A stretch of 64,000 bases of DNA, from positions 1,470,839-1,534,838 of the forward strand of contig NC_060960.1 of the NCBI RefSeq assembly GCF_910589235.1, written 5' to 3'. Source of the stretch: Vespa crabro (taxonomy: Eukaryota; Arthropoda; Insecta; Hymenoptera; Vespidae). Position numbers and translations under genes: made by a program. The notes below the pieces were generated by a model. It did not search any database. It was given only the letters and a program-made list of their open reading frames with translations, and had not been told where the DNA came from. Shown one piece after another: positions 1-12,679 of the stretch (positions are counted from its first letter, which is position 1; each line of letters opens with the position of its first letter).

Positions 1-1679
1 GGGGTATATAAAATAAAAGGTGCAACTCTTCGGTAATTTTATTTCAGAGATAGACGTGTTTTAATTGAAAGCTAGTGCAAATCGCTACAGGCAATTCACG
101 TGATGCAAACATTTACCGACAAGCAGTACCTGAATCAATATCCTCCGGTTGTACTTAACGTTTCGTTTAGATGGAACCCTCTCGGTACACACACGCAATA
201 CTTCAACGTGCAGTTGCCATTTTTTTTTTTCTTTTTTTTTTTACAGAATGCTTTCATTTTTATTCATATTCTGTAATGATGACATATGACTCTAGATAAT
301 TGTTTGTTTCATTCAGAAGAAAACATTTGACCGTTTATAACGCCATGTAACTTTGAAGTTACATACTTTTACATATATTCATACTTTTTAAGTTTTATTT
401 CATTTTATTTCAGCCATAAGTTGAATTTGTTACTTTATATTCGAAGTTTTTATTGATTTGATATAATTTAATATATAAATACAAGTATAACTAATATATT
501 TATAATTCATAAGTATATAACTAATAGAATTATAACTCATAAGTATAACTTGTATATATATATTTAAAAATTATTTATAATTTAATTATACTTGTAATAT
601 AATTATATTAGTAATATAACTCTCATATTATATAATTTTTGTATAGATATAAATTAAAATTGGGTTATAGAAAATTAATTAATTGATTGCGAATTGCTTG
701 AAAATTTTAATAATTAACAGTCATTCGAATATATTAAATAAATTAAATGATATATTGTATCAGTATATATATTTCATATATCAGAATATATTAGTATATT
801 CCTTCGTCAAGCATATCGAACATATAGTATACGAAGTAATATAGTATAATATATACAGCAAGTATTCGCATTCACATTGACTCAGCTCATACGTGAATTT
901 AATGTGTAAAGTAAATGTTTTACTGCTATATGATCGATTATTTGGAAAAGTGCTTAAATATCATCTATGCATCAGAAAATTGAGAACCGCTGAAATTTAT
1001 GAAATAAAATTATTTTCCGCGATCGGAGTTTAAATACAGACTACTTGATTTATATAAAGCATGCATCCATCACGCCATTTGTATGAACATAGAACACAAA
1101 ACAGGGAACACAGAGCAAGAAACAGAATAGGGAACACAGAACAAGGAACACGGAACACAATCACAAATCACTCAATCAATGCATTTCTGGTGTAATCAAC
1201 TTTACAATTTTCTCCTTTCTTTCTCTTACATAGTACTTCATGTCCGTCATATATCGATCTTTTTTTTTCTCCCATTCGTTTAAAGTCTTGTAGTTTAGTT
1301 TATGAGTAATATTTACACAAATCAAGTAGTCTAAACTTTTCGTCGGATCATGAAGAGTAATAATACAAAACTCCATCTGGATTGGATGAAAATAGTAAGT
1401 TTTTGAAAAATTATAAACAGGCATATTAAGGCTTTTATATTAATAATAATAACAATAATAATAATATATATATATATAGTTTTACAATATAATATATATA
1501 GTTATATATTATAGTTTATTAACTAATATAGTATATCTATACTATAATATATATAATATAATAATATAATATATGTATTGACACATGATAGTGAATATAT
1601 ATTATATATATATGGTTTTATAATGTGCATATATGTATAGTTATATATTATAGTTTATTAATTAATATAGTATATCTAC

Positions 1680-1684
<5 letters not shown>

Positions 1685-1744
<60 letters not shown>

Positions 1745-1752
1745 CATATATA
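1685..1752. repeat. (TA)n microsatellite
   Basis: A nearly pure TA run with one TG interruption, in a wider TA-rich stretch (about 1440-1810). Confidence 0.95.
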
Positions 1753-2030
1753 GAATATATAGTTGATGAAATGTATGTATATATATATACATACATGTAT
1801 AGTTTATGAAAGATATATTTACAGTTTTAACGTGAGAAAATTTTCCGATAATTCATGATTTTCAGTGGGAAATACAAACAACCTGTTTTTTAGTTGATCG
1901 GGTTCTTGTATCGGGTTCTCCGATTATCGATGAGTTTACACTCCGTAGAAAATACATCGAAGAAGAGGAGAGAATTTATCACGCAAATATTAGCACGCGT
2001 AGGCGTTCGGTGACAAGCGTCGGAGAACGG

Positions 2031-3510
2031 CACGTGTCGTGGTTGATATCGCACATCGGGACGACATGTAATGTTTGCCGTTTAGCCGCAGAGCGTCGCT
2101 TTCGTTTTTCGCTTCTTTTCGAAACGATTGGGTAATGATTAATCACGATTAAATAGTTTGCCTATTTATATAATCTACGTCTAAATAAAATTTTCAGGAA
2201 TTTAATCAATATTGTTTTATTATTTGAAGTACTTGAAAAATTTTTAAAGTTTAATCGTTAAACGGTTGAACGAATATCTTTCTTTTTTTTTTTTACATTT
2301 TAAATCTGTCCTATCTATATCTATTAATATAGAAGATAACGGTTTTGTGTAATTCATAAAAAGATTTAATGTAAGATAGAAAAAAATAAAAGTTATACAA
2401 GAGATAATTTTGAATAAATCTCGTGGTTAAAAGAGGATTTGTAATAGAAGCACGTGTACTTACATTCCGTTGGCACGTGTCTTCGTTACGGAATTAGTTT
2501 AAGAATCTGTCGTTGGCGTGAAAGCGATCATGATATCTCAATTACGAGGGCACTTTTACAGCCAAGTCGTAGAGCACGTGTCGGTGGTGTGAACTCGGTT
2601 GAGCTATCAATTTCTCAGTAGGCTCGTCGAAAGGCGTTTTCCCTTCCGATTGCACATCAGGAATCACGTGCGTCGATGGATCATGCACGCGACCACCATC
2701 ACGATGTCCACAGTGTTCTAACTTTTTTCTCTCTACGATTAAGGATCAAGCCCATGTAAGATTGATCGGTGATAGAAGTGGGTGGTAATTGTGGGAAAAC
2801 TTTTGAGATCGTTATTATAAATCACGCGAGTATAAAAAACAATTTTAACAATATAAATTTTAAAGATTATTAATATATATTTAAACGATTTTTTTTAATC
2901 ATTTTCATTTAAAAACTTCAAATTACTCGGACGATTAACACGTGATCACTGTCATAATATAGTAATAATTCTTTTAATTTTTACTTTAAATAGATTAAAC
3001 TCCTGTAAATGATCAATGATGATAAATGGATACTTGCGGGAATAATTTTAGAATGTTAAAAATTATGCGAGCATAAAAAGTAGATTGTTCGATCATTTCT
3101 AAAGTAAGATTTAAATTATACTAATTTCAAGGTTTAATTTGAACTATGATAATGACATGGAACAAATTTTAATTCTTTTTTTTTCCTAGGATTCTTTGTT
3201 AACCATTTTCATTTAAAAATGCTTGATATCTTTTTCAATTAAAAAAAAAAAAAAAAACCATAATCTTCTTTAGTCGTATTATCTTTTTTTAGTGTCCTCT
3301 AAGCTACTCGAGTTAGCACGCGACTTCCTATCGAACGATCCGATTATTATTTTATTGTTGTTATCTTTTCGAACAACGTTATTTCATTCTAAGTACAGCG
3401 AAAGAAGGACAGTTGTTTTCGTGGAACACCTTGCTCCTTTTAAATGCAGCCAAATGCGCATAAACGCGCACATGTGAGAGCCATCAAGGCGGTCACGTGG
3501 CTGGCACGTG
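2031..3510. promoter_or_regulatory. Cluster of eight CACGTG E-boxes
   Basis: Perfect CACGTG hexamers start at 2031, 2451, 2474, 2575, 2665, 2939, 3494 and 3505. In DNA this AT-rich one copy per roughly 10 kb is expected. Elsewhere in the window they are scattered singly, for example at 97, 5227, 6587 and 7584. CACGTG is bound by bHLH factors such as Hairy/E(spl), Myc/Max and Clock/Cycle. The copies at 2474 and 3505 lie in TGGCACGTG context, the form preferred by Hairy/E(spl) repressors. The target gene is not shown by the sequence. The nearest gene seen is tap, about 9 kb to the right. Confidence 0.5.
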
Positions 3511-6303
3511 CCGAATGCGATATTTCGGGTGGATGCGAAAACTACCCTGTAGTGGGTTTTTCGTGCAATTGGTTGGAAAGTGTCGAGGAGATACTTCGAT
3601 TCTAAACCGTTTAAACGTATCCGCAAATATAATTACGAAGGATAATTCTAATACTATAATTTTTATTCAATGATTTCAATTAGTTATAAATAAGGAGTAC
3701 TTAATCATTAATATTGCGATTGATTTTTTTATGGTTTACTCGGTGGCCTTCGACTTAGTGGTCAGATATAACGTCTTAAATCTTTAGACTTAGATCTTGT
3801 TAGGTGTAATTAGGTGTAAATCTCAGGTTTCAGAAGCCCTAGCTTCGAAGTGGTATTAGAGCATCATTGATTATTATCGTGGCTGAGAGGTGTGATTTTA
3901 TTTATTTATTTAAAAAAAAAAAAATAGAAAAAATCTCTTTAAAGATTTTTTTACGATATAATTAATATTGTAACAATTAAATGTATGAAATATAAACTAA
4001 ATATACGAAATATAATGAAATATATTAGAAAATATCGTATACGATTTCTTGTTAAAAGTAACATCGACCGAGCTGATAAATCTCTTTAGAACGGTTAAAT
4101 AGCTTGAAATTACAGGAGCTGGTGGTCTAAACGTGTCTTACTCACCCTCCAAAGCGAACTTTTTGTAATGCATTAAAATCGATTCGTTATGGACGTCAGG
4201 AATAGACCGAGGTCGTTTGATTTTCCTATTTTCTCCCTGCTTAAGCCGATTCTTTGCGGTACGAATAAATTCGTCGAGAGGATGTTGCGTTTCATGGCTT
4301 ATGATTTTTTCTTCTGTTTCTTTTTTGTTTCCTTTTTCTTTTTTCTTTACTTTACAATAAGTTGATAAAAAAGTTAGATCAATAAGTGCCGTGATACTAA
4401 TCGGTCGATCAGTCGGTCGGTTTCCTATTTTTTTTTATTCTTTTCTTTTTTTATTATTCGAAGGTTTTACCAACGATTAAGTGAACTTCCGGCAGACGGT
4501 CCCATTCGTTTGAAGGATTTTTAATCGATTATTCGTAAAGAAAAAAATGTTTCCTCTTTTCCTCTTTTTTTTTTCTTTTTCTCTTTTTTTTCTCTTTCTT
4601 CAAAGTATCAGAAAATTTCACCGTGGTCGGTCTCACGTTAGCGATCAACAGATCAAAAGATCAAAGAAGCGCACGAGGAATAACTTTTCTTTTGGGAAAG
4701 AGTAGAAAAATAAAGAAAATATCGTCTCGAGTGGATCATGGCCTATTTGAAGGGTCAAAAGCGCGAAAATCCTAGTCTTTGCAACACCGACTAACCACGA
4801 TGTAGGTATCTTAGATGTTTGCCGCAAAGAGTGATGGATTTCAAAGGGACCGCTTTGATTCTTTTTTCTTTTTTTCTGAACATTTCTTTTGGAAAGAGAA
4901 AGAGAGGAGAAAGGAAGAAAGGAATGAGAGAGTGAAAGGGAGAGGGAGGGAAAGAGAGAGATAAAGAGAGAGGGAGTACAAGCGTGAAAAATGGGCGCAC
5001 GCTTCGTCGAGAATTTCGGTGTGGCCGATATATAATCCGCGTGGTGGTCCTTCCGGAAAAATTTTTCCGTGAAAACATGCTTGAACGTTTAAATCCTAAC
5101 GTTTTCGAGCCTCATGTGAGAAATTCGATGTTCGTGTGAAAATCAAGAAACAAACGTAACCGATTGATTTTATTTTTGAATTTCTTTTGAATTTTAAGAT
5201 ATACAATGTTTATGCAAATGTAAATACACGTGTATAGTGTGTTTACTTTCAAAACTTTTCTAAACGATAACTTCAATGTCTTGTTTCAAGAAATTGATAG
5301 AGATAGATGCATAGAGGCAGTCGCTTTATGACGAGTGGATTCGTTTTCTTTTTTCTTCTATTTTTTTTCTTTTTTTCTGGCTACGTAAGGTAAAGAGTTA
5401 AATGGAAATTAAACTCGTTAGCAGATGATCAAACAGTAGAAACGGACCACTGGACAAACGGACGAATCTATCGTCCACACTATCGTGTTTCCTTTACATA
5501 AAAAAAAGGAAAAAGAAACAGATTAATTAAAATGGACGAATCTTCGAGTCATCGGGATCGTTTTTCATTCAGACATATTTTTATATTTAATAACATTTAT
5601 AACATATATTTTATAACATTTATCGTTCGTTTCAAAAGTTTTACGTCAAAGAGATGGATATCGAAAAATTTTTTTAATCTATCGTTAAGGCAATGACTTA
5701 TCCTTCGAAGCGTGACGGCCATCGCGTGATAGACCATACACACTATAGTTATCATACCAGCTACGGTGCGATTGTTATGAAATAATAATGTATACGTAGA
5801 GTTTGTGCGGAGTTAGAACGTGAGGTAGACGAAAGTAGAAGGGGAAATGTGGAATGAGGGGAAGGGGGTGGAGAAGCAAGGAGGGGTATGCTAGGGTTGA
5901 AACGATCACAATCAAAGTTGGTGTACCGGTTGTAGCGGGACACGTCAATTCTTTCCTTCCGGTGGTGCTCAATACAACGAACGGTACGATTTCAGTTATA
6001 ATAATGATAAATCATGAGAGAGAAAAATCTTTCGTTTACATACACCTGTCTTTTATATAATATTATCTTTTATTTTCGTGTTTAGATATATATATACACA
6101 CCGGGTGAGGTATCTAACTTGATCATCTCGAATAATTTCTAAATTTTGCATTGTACAAAAATTTATTTCTGCAGAGGTTACATGGTATCAAGAGGGACAT
6201 TACGTGGTATATATAACTTTTCTATAAGTGGAGCTATATAGGAGATTTGAAGGTCACCTCTGGTTTTTTAGATGCAATACTCTACTAATATATGTGTCAT
6301 ATA

Positions 6304-6312
6304 TATTCTATG

Positions 6313-6368
<56 letters not shown>

Positions 6369-6377
6369 CATAGAATA
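6304..6377. repeat. 74-bp perfect palindrome with (TA)n core
   Basis: The left arm begins TATTCTATGTCA and the right arm ends TGACATAGAATA. The whole core between them is alternating TA, so the complete 74 bp is self-complementary. It would extrude readily as a cruciform or form a hairpin if transcribed. Confidence 0.9.
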
Positions 6378-6635
6378 CATTCAGGAAACTTTTTTTATTT
6401 ATTTTATTTGGATATCATAATGATTTACGAGAATTAGATTTTCGCATGGTCTCAATAGGAAACTAAAAGAACTTGGATATTCAGTGAACGTTTTCTTAGT
6501 TTATATAAAATTCAGAGAAACTGAATCGATTCGAGTGGAGAGCTTGTTAGCGAATCAACCCCGAGGGAGGAAGCGACCTCAACAGACACGTGTACCCTCT
6601 GCATTCTCCGACTAAATCTCGTTTTCGTACCCCCT

Positions 6636-6666
6636 TTCTTTTTCTCTCTTTTTCTCTTTCTCTCTT

Positions 6667-6712
<46 letters not shown>
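6636..6712. repeat. (TC)n microsatellite
   Basis: A CT/TC run with TTT interruptions at its left end. It creates spurious Ser-Leu and Arg-Glu open frames on both strands. Confidence 0.95.
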
Positions 6713-6714
<2 letters not shown>

Positions 6715-8380
6715 TTCGTGCATCAAACTAAGAACCACTGGCGTTCGTAGGTGGTTTTTGGAGTTGGCGCGAATCGAAATACGGACAGATGGCCGAAGTT
6801 GCCGTCCCTCAATGATGGCGAACGCGTTCGCCAGTTGAAGGTGCTGCCATCATTGATGTCGACGACTATCAACCATGTGTGTACACTATGTATGTATATC
6901 TATATGTATGTGTCTATATATGTATTTGAAGGAGCACGTACGTAATACACAGACGAATCGAACAATAGTTAAATCAGGGTGAGGGCTCGGCCCTGCCCGA
7001 GGGCTGCTGTGGGTGTTTAATGAGCTGCCAGCCAGTGTCCGAAGGGGAAACGGAGGGTAGAAGAGACGACAAACCGAGGGATTTTTACTTGGGTACGAGA
7101 AGGATAGAAAACTTCACGAGGCACGAGCTACCGGCATTACCACTTGACTGCTTATGAGATCGGCACCGTGTAAAGTGGAGGAATAACATAGCATATATTT
7201 TCCCATCTTCTTGAATAATTATTTTGTAGAACGTTTATATTATTTTTCATTCATGATGATTTGTACCTGTAATACAATCAAAAATTGACATGAAATTTTG
7301 ACATGTCCGTGGAAGTTTTTACTTTATATGTATAATTTTTACAAATGTTTTTGTTACACACACATGTATATAAATATGTATATATATGTATACATATATA
7401 TACATTTTCTTTTGGATTTTAAGAGGTCGTAGCATTGAATGAAATTTATGGCGCGTATTCAAATGGTCCGAGCCCTCATTATTTCGTCATAAGTTCGCCG
7501 AACGTCCTTCTTTAGCGAGTTTAAAATTTTACGGGCAACTGACCAACCTTTCGCCACGGCAGCGTACGATTGGTCTCGTCATTCACGTGAGTAACGCTTG
7601 CGTGAAATCATTCTACCATTCAATAGTATTTTCTTTTTTTTTGTCTACTCTCAAAGAGAAGCTCTAGCGATATTAAATTACTATTTGCTGGCTCGCGGTT
7701 AGTTCATCAATTTGAACCGACCCAGTTATGATATTAAGTTACTCTTCGCCGACGATTTAGGGGATTATGCGAGAATAAATGTGAAACTCTATATTCATCG
7801 GTGTTACATTTAGCTTTTCAATGCTTTTCACGAAAATTACACTTTTTCAAGCTTTCAGATATCAAATTTTTACGAGGTAACTACTTACTTAAATTTCAAA
7901 AAGTCTTTGATTTTGCATTGAATTTGTATTTTTATTAATTCATTCTTATTATTTATTCGATCAAATTATTTCGATTCGGATTCGTGTAAACATTGCTCCA
8001 TCTCGATTTCGTATATCGATATATATATATATATATTTTTCTTTTTTAGTTAAGTCCACATAAGGAACAAACTCCACCCCTGATTCAAATAAAACGCATA
8101 CAGACTCACCGTTCGAGATCAAATGCGCTTTGAGGCACGCGTGTAATCCTACGTAAGCTCACCCCGTAGACCCAATAAAACGCGTACTTCCGCGAACGAT
8201 CCACAATGAAGCTAAATCAATGATTTGTCCAAGGCGGTTCTAACATAGACTCTAATCCATGCTCTTGTATGTGATTAAAGTCTGATTCGGGGGCGTCGAT
8301 ACGGCTCATTGCGATTAATAATACGTGCATATACCATTCGAAGTTATTCAGAAATGTAAGAAGATTTAATAGAGACAGAG

Positions 8381-8389
<9 letters not shown>

Positions 8390-8458
<69 letters not shown>
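8390..8458. repeat. (GA)n microsatellite
   Basis: A pure GA run of about 69 bp. Confidence 0.95.
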
Positions 8459-8462
<4 letters not shown>

Positions 8463-9162
8463 AATGTATAAATAATTTTGTATTTTTTATATTATATATT
8501 TTTTCTTAATATTGAATTCTTTAATATATTTTAGTAATCAATGTATATGTGTGTGTATGTGTACTACTTTTGTATTGTGACTACTTTTTATTTCCTTTGT
8601 CCAAAAAAAAGAAAAAAAATAGAAAATACTAAATGAACAAAAGAGACAGATTTTATTGATCAAGAGAAACGTTGGTAAACGTCGATCGTTAATTCGTGGT
8701 GTTATCGCTTATGGTTTGCAAGCTGGGGACGAACGATCGACTCCGAAGGACTCGGAGGTTGGATGAAGCAGGGACCAGCTCGCGTCATCTCGTGATGAAT
8801 GCCTAGCTACGCCGGGCATTCTTCAAGTAAATTATAGTCTTGAATGGCAGCACAGTGGGGGGTTGGTTGGCACGCGTACGGTGGGGTACACCTGCCCCCC
8901 GTAGACATCTGTCCCCTATATTTCTATCGCGAGTCAAAGTACTCTGTACTCTGGCTCCAGTACTTGTATTTTCGATAGTCACTGTCAACTTTTCTCGGTC
9001 TTTTCAACTTCGACGAAAATGATGACATCTCTGACGTCTGATCGTACGACGTTCTTCCTTGATATTGATTTTTTTCCCTTAATAGATTTCAGAAATTTTC
9101 TCAGATGAAGAATTATTTTCAAATAAAAGAGCTTTCTATATTTTAGATAACCGATTCTCGTT

Positions 9163-9165
<3 letters not shown>

Positions 9166-9204
<39 letters not shown>
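9166..9204. repeat. (TA)n microsatellite
   Basis: A pure AT/TA run of about 39 bp. Confidence 0.95.
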
Positions 9205-9207
<3 letters not shown>

Positions 9208-10608
9208 ATAAGAAGGAAACTCAGAGAACGAGTTCCATGACGCACTGTTCCAATGTCCATTGTTTGTGGTTTAGCACAAAGGCCTGCAAATGCCAATTCA
9301 CAATGAAAAGCCGTCTTTCTACCCCACGCATATATGTACTACCAACAGCAAAGCAGCACTCTACGCTAGCTACGGTAGCACGAGCTAAACAGATGCCGAA
9401 ATACGAAGCTGAAAGATCTTTCTCGAGTTCTCTCTCCTTTTTATTTCGTATTCGTGTCGGCCGCCCGTGTCTGTCTCTATCGATAGTCTTTTAGGGTAAA
9501 CACGTTCCCTATTCTTTCTTATTTTCTAAAAAAAAAAAACAAAAAAAATAGATAAAGAAAAGAAGAAAAAAAATTACACTACCTAATGGTTATAACGTTG
9601 TAACCGATGAAATTTCATAGTTTCTTATTCAATAGAAATTGAATAGAAAACGAATAATCGAAAATTTTTTCATTGTACGTTTCAGATATTTAATATTATT
9701 TAAAAATATCATCGAAGATTAATATTTTGTTCACGGAGAGAATGAATTCCTTTCGATTGACAGCAGGGTACGATCTTGCTTCGCAGTCATGGCCATTAAT
9801 CTTCGATTAAGTGCTCAACGATTCGGTCAAGGTAATTTCACGAATTTTCGTGAATTAGGAAAACGTTCCCCTCTCTGCTGTTTTCGAATTCGTAGCTGAG
9901 AGTTATCCCCCCTTCTCTCTTTCTGTCTTCTCTTATATAGTCTTTCTTTCTCTCTCTCTTTTTCTGTCTGTCTGTTTCTCTCTCTCTTTCTCTCTCTCTC
10001 TTTTTCTTTCTCTCTCTTCTCTCAACGGGGGAGCCAAGGCTGTCAGCCACCAGTATGTCACCGTACAGACCAGCACCCCAACACAATGACGGTCGTGCAT
10101 GCGATCGATATGTGCACTCGACGGAAACGACCCAACGAAAGGTCGATTAAAGTGAAATCACGATTTGCCGTGAGTTGTCTGTATAAGCTGAAAAAGGTTT
10201 TTATACCTTTGCTGTACGACAATATTTTTATATTAAAAAAAAATTTTTTTACATTATTTCATTGCCTATTATCAAATTAATTTAAAAATTGCAGACTGTA
10301 ACAGTTTTTTTTCCTTCATTAATTCTTATCGATATCATCATAGTTTGCATGTTGAAAAACGTGATTCGGGCAACGTTTGATTGGTTATTGGGAGCGGGGT
10401 ACTAGCATCGACAAAAACCGATCGAATCCCCTAAAATCCTAGATCCCAATAGAATCTGTCTGGATCCTGAACCTTCTGTCGCGTTATGCACACAGTGATA
10501 TATCGTCGACATAATGGTTCTATTGAAGCATTACCATTATTGGCAAGATTTGGGGAAACGATCGAGCATGCTAACGGATTCGTCGCAGCTTGCGAGCTGT
10601 TTGCAAAT

Positions 10609-10610
<2 letters not shown>

Positions 10611-10665
<55 letters not shown>

Positions 10666-10676
10666 TTCTCTTTTTC
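10611..10676. repeat. (TC)n microsatellite
   Basis: A CT/TC run with a few TTT interruptions at the right end. Confidence 0.95.
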
Positions 10677-11472
10677 TGCCTTTCTCTCTATACGAAATTA
10701 TTGATCGAATGTTAAACTACGTGACGAATTTCTATGATATATAACTAGCAAATTACCTGTAAAATGTATTTCTAATTGCGCTCAAATTTACACAAGCGGG
10801 ATGTTATTTTGATGAATTATCAAAATTAAAAATTGCTATGACGATAAGAATTAATGACAAGCTTTCTACCGTTCTTCTGTTACTTAAAAATTGTTTTTTA
10901 TTTTTGTTTGTTCGGATGGCACCGTTAGATTCAATTAACAAGTGTTGTTTTAACATTTTTCTATAATTCTCTATTATATTATTCGACGTTAGAGAAACGT
11001 ACGTTTGCAAGATCGAAGCAAAATATTTTCCTTCAATACTGTCCTTTTCACGAATGTTTTGATAAAGCCACTCTCTTGAGTTGACTTTTCCGTTCCGATG
11101 AAGTATTCCTATTCAGTTATTTATTTTTCTAACACTTGCCATTCGGATCACAAAGTGGGTGACGCCTACTTACTTTTATTATGGAAATAATGGTCTAACA
11201 TTGCAGTTCCTATTTTCTGAATACAAATGGATATTCTTCGAGTTTTGCATAGTTGCTACCAGTTTCGATTTATACATTTTATTGTGAATTATTACGAATG
11301 TCATTTTGTTAGGGAATATTATAGATGATTTTGCGGTAGGAAAATCTGTTTTTCAATTGTTATGTTTTCTAAGCATTTCAAAGTCACGTTCCTAATGTAA
11401 TCCGTTGGATTAGTTAGGTAGGTGTAATCTCAGGAACGATTTGTGATACATCTGCCCCATGCTCGTTCTTCT

Positions 11473-11502
11473 AAAGGACACGTGCCGCGGCACGTGTTCT
11501 TT
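11473..11502. promoter_or_regulatory. Twin E-box palindrome
   Basis: A 30-bp inverted repeat broken by a single mismatched pair. The core is CACGTG-CCGCGG-CACGTG (11479-11496), so two E-boxes sit exactly 12 bp apart, a little over one helical turn, around a CpG-rich centre. Each half reads GGCACGTGT outward, close to the Hairy/E(spl) preferred site. It lies about 1.2 kb past the tap stop codon and is much more GC-rich than its surroundings. A regulatory role is inferred. Confidence 0.5.
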
Positions 11503-12354
11503 CATTCCAAATAGGAAGCGATTTCATTCCTGCAAAGTGGTTCCTTAGCCAATTCGACGAAGATTATTTCGTATCGTTAAATGAAAGATAACAATAATAA
11601 TATGTAGGTATGTATATATGTAAAATATGATTTATTGATGTAAGTATAAAGTCTGTACAATATATATTCCCTGAATGGATAAAATTCCGTATTAAGATAA
11701 GAGCACTGGCGTGGAGAAAACGTTATTTTATATCTAATTAATATAAAATAAAATTAAAAATTTGATTTTTATCATGACTTACGTTACAGATAAAATGAGA
11801 TCAAGCGTTCGAGATCAGAACTTAAAAACATCGATGACTAGAACAATGAGGAACGCATGTAAATATGTATCTATGAAAGAAATCCGATAAAAATTATAAT
11901 TCGGAATTATCGAGACCGAAGGATTTAGAAGAGACTGCTGATAATGACGGTATATGTGTAATAATGATTAACTTATAATTAGCTTAAGCGTTCTAAATTC
12001 AATTTAAATAGATTACTCTCTTACAAAGTAGATAACGATAACCTTTTAGTATTGTTCTTTAATTTTTTTTCTTCTACGACTTCTAATCGACTATCGACTT
12101 GAAGTCTCTCGATTAAACTGGTTATACTGATAATAATTACGAAGGAGAAGAAATACGATAATACTTATCGCTGAGTTTTGTACTTTCGTACGTAATAAAT
12201 TTGCATTATTATTACTCATTGATTTTCAATTAACTGTTCGTTCAAAATTGCAAAACGATCGCAACAGTAAGAAAATAATTTCTCCATCGCATTTCTTCCA
12301 ACCATTTTCGTTATTGCATCGTAAATATATACCGACGATACTCTACGGTAAATT

Positions 12355-12364
12355 CTCTTTCTCT

Positions 12365-12416
<52 letters not shown>

Positions 12417-12421
12417 CTCCC
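12355..12421. repeat. (TC)n microsatellite
   Basis: A CT/TC run lying just beyond the 3' end of the tap coding region. Confidence 0.95.
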
Positions 12422-12679
12422 TCTCGATTAAATTTATCGAAACGTAGCAAACACTTTGGTATTATTATTACGCGATAGAAAGTTCGCGCAAAGAGAACAC
12501 ATGACCGGTAGAACCATCCTAGTACTCAAAATATTCAAATACGAATAATGGCTCGATACATACAATAAAAATAAATTCGATGTTGATGGCACAGATAGAT
12601 CAAAGGATTTCGTCTGCTATTTCGTTGCATGAAAATTTAACACGGAAGAAAACAGACGATACAATACGATGTCCAAATC

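Larger units (their letters stand above)
1..12679. other. Gene-free region 3' of tap
   Basis: I see no supportable coding exon here. Open frames are short and mostly run through CT/GA or TA microsatellites. The region is AT-rich, with many poly-T/poly-A runs. What stands out is a dense group of CACGTG hexamers (2031-3510), a 74-bp perfect TA-cored palindrome (6304-6377), GC-rich islands near 6960-7150 and 8700-8960, and a 30-bp twin-E-box palindrome (11473-11502). Because tap is transcribed leftward, this is its 3' flank and could hold its enhancers or those of a gene beyond the left edge. Confidence 0.6.

Noticed and set aside
6187..6200. TGGTATCA after CA, like an LTR-element primer-binding site (a similar TGGTATTAGAGC lies near 3852)
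   Set aside because: No flanking LTR direct repeats or pol-like open frames.
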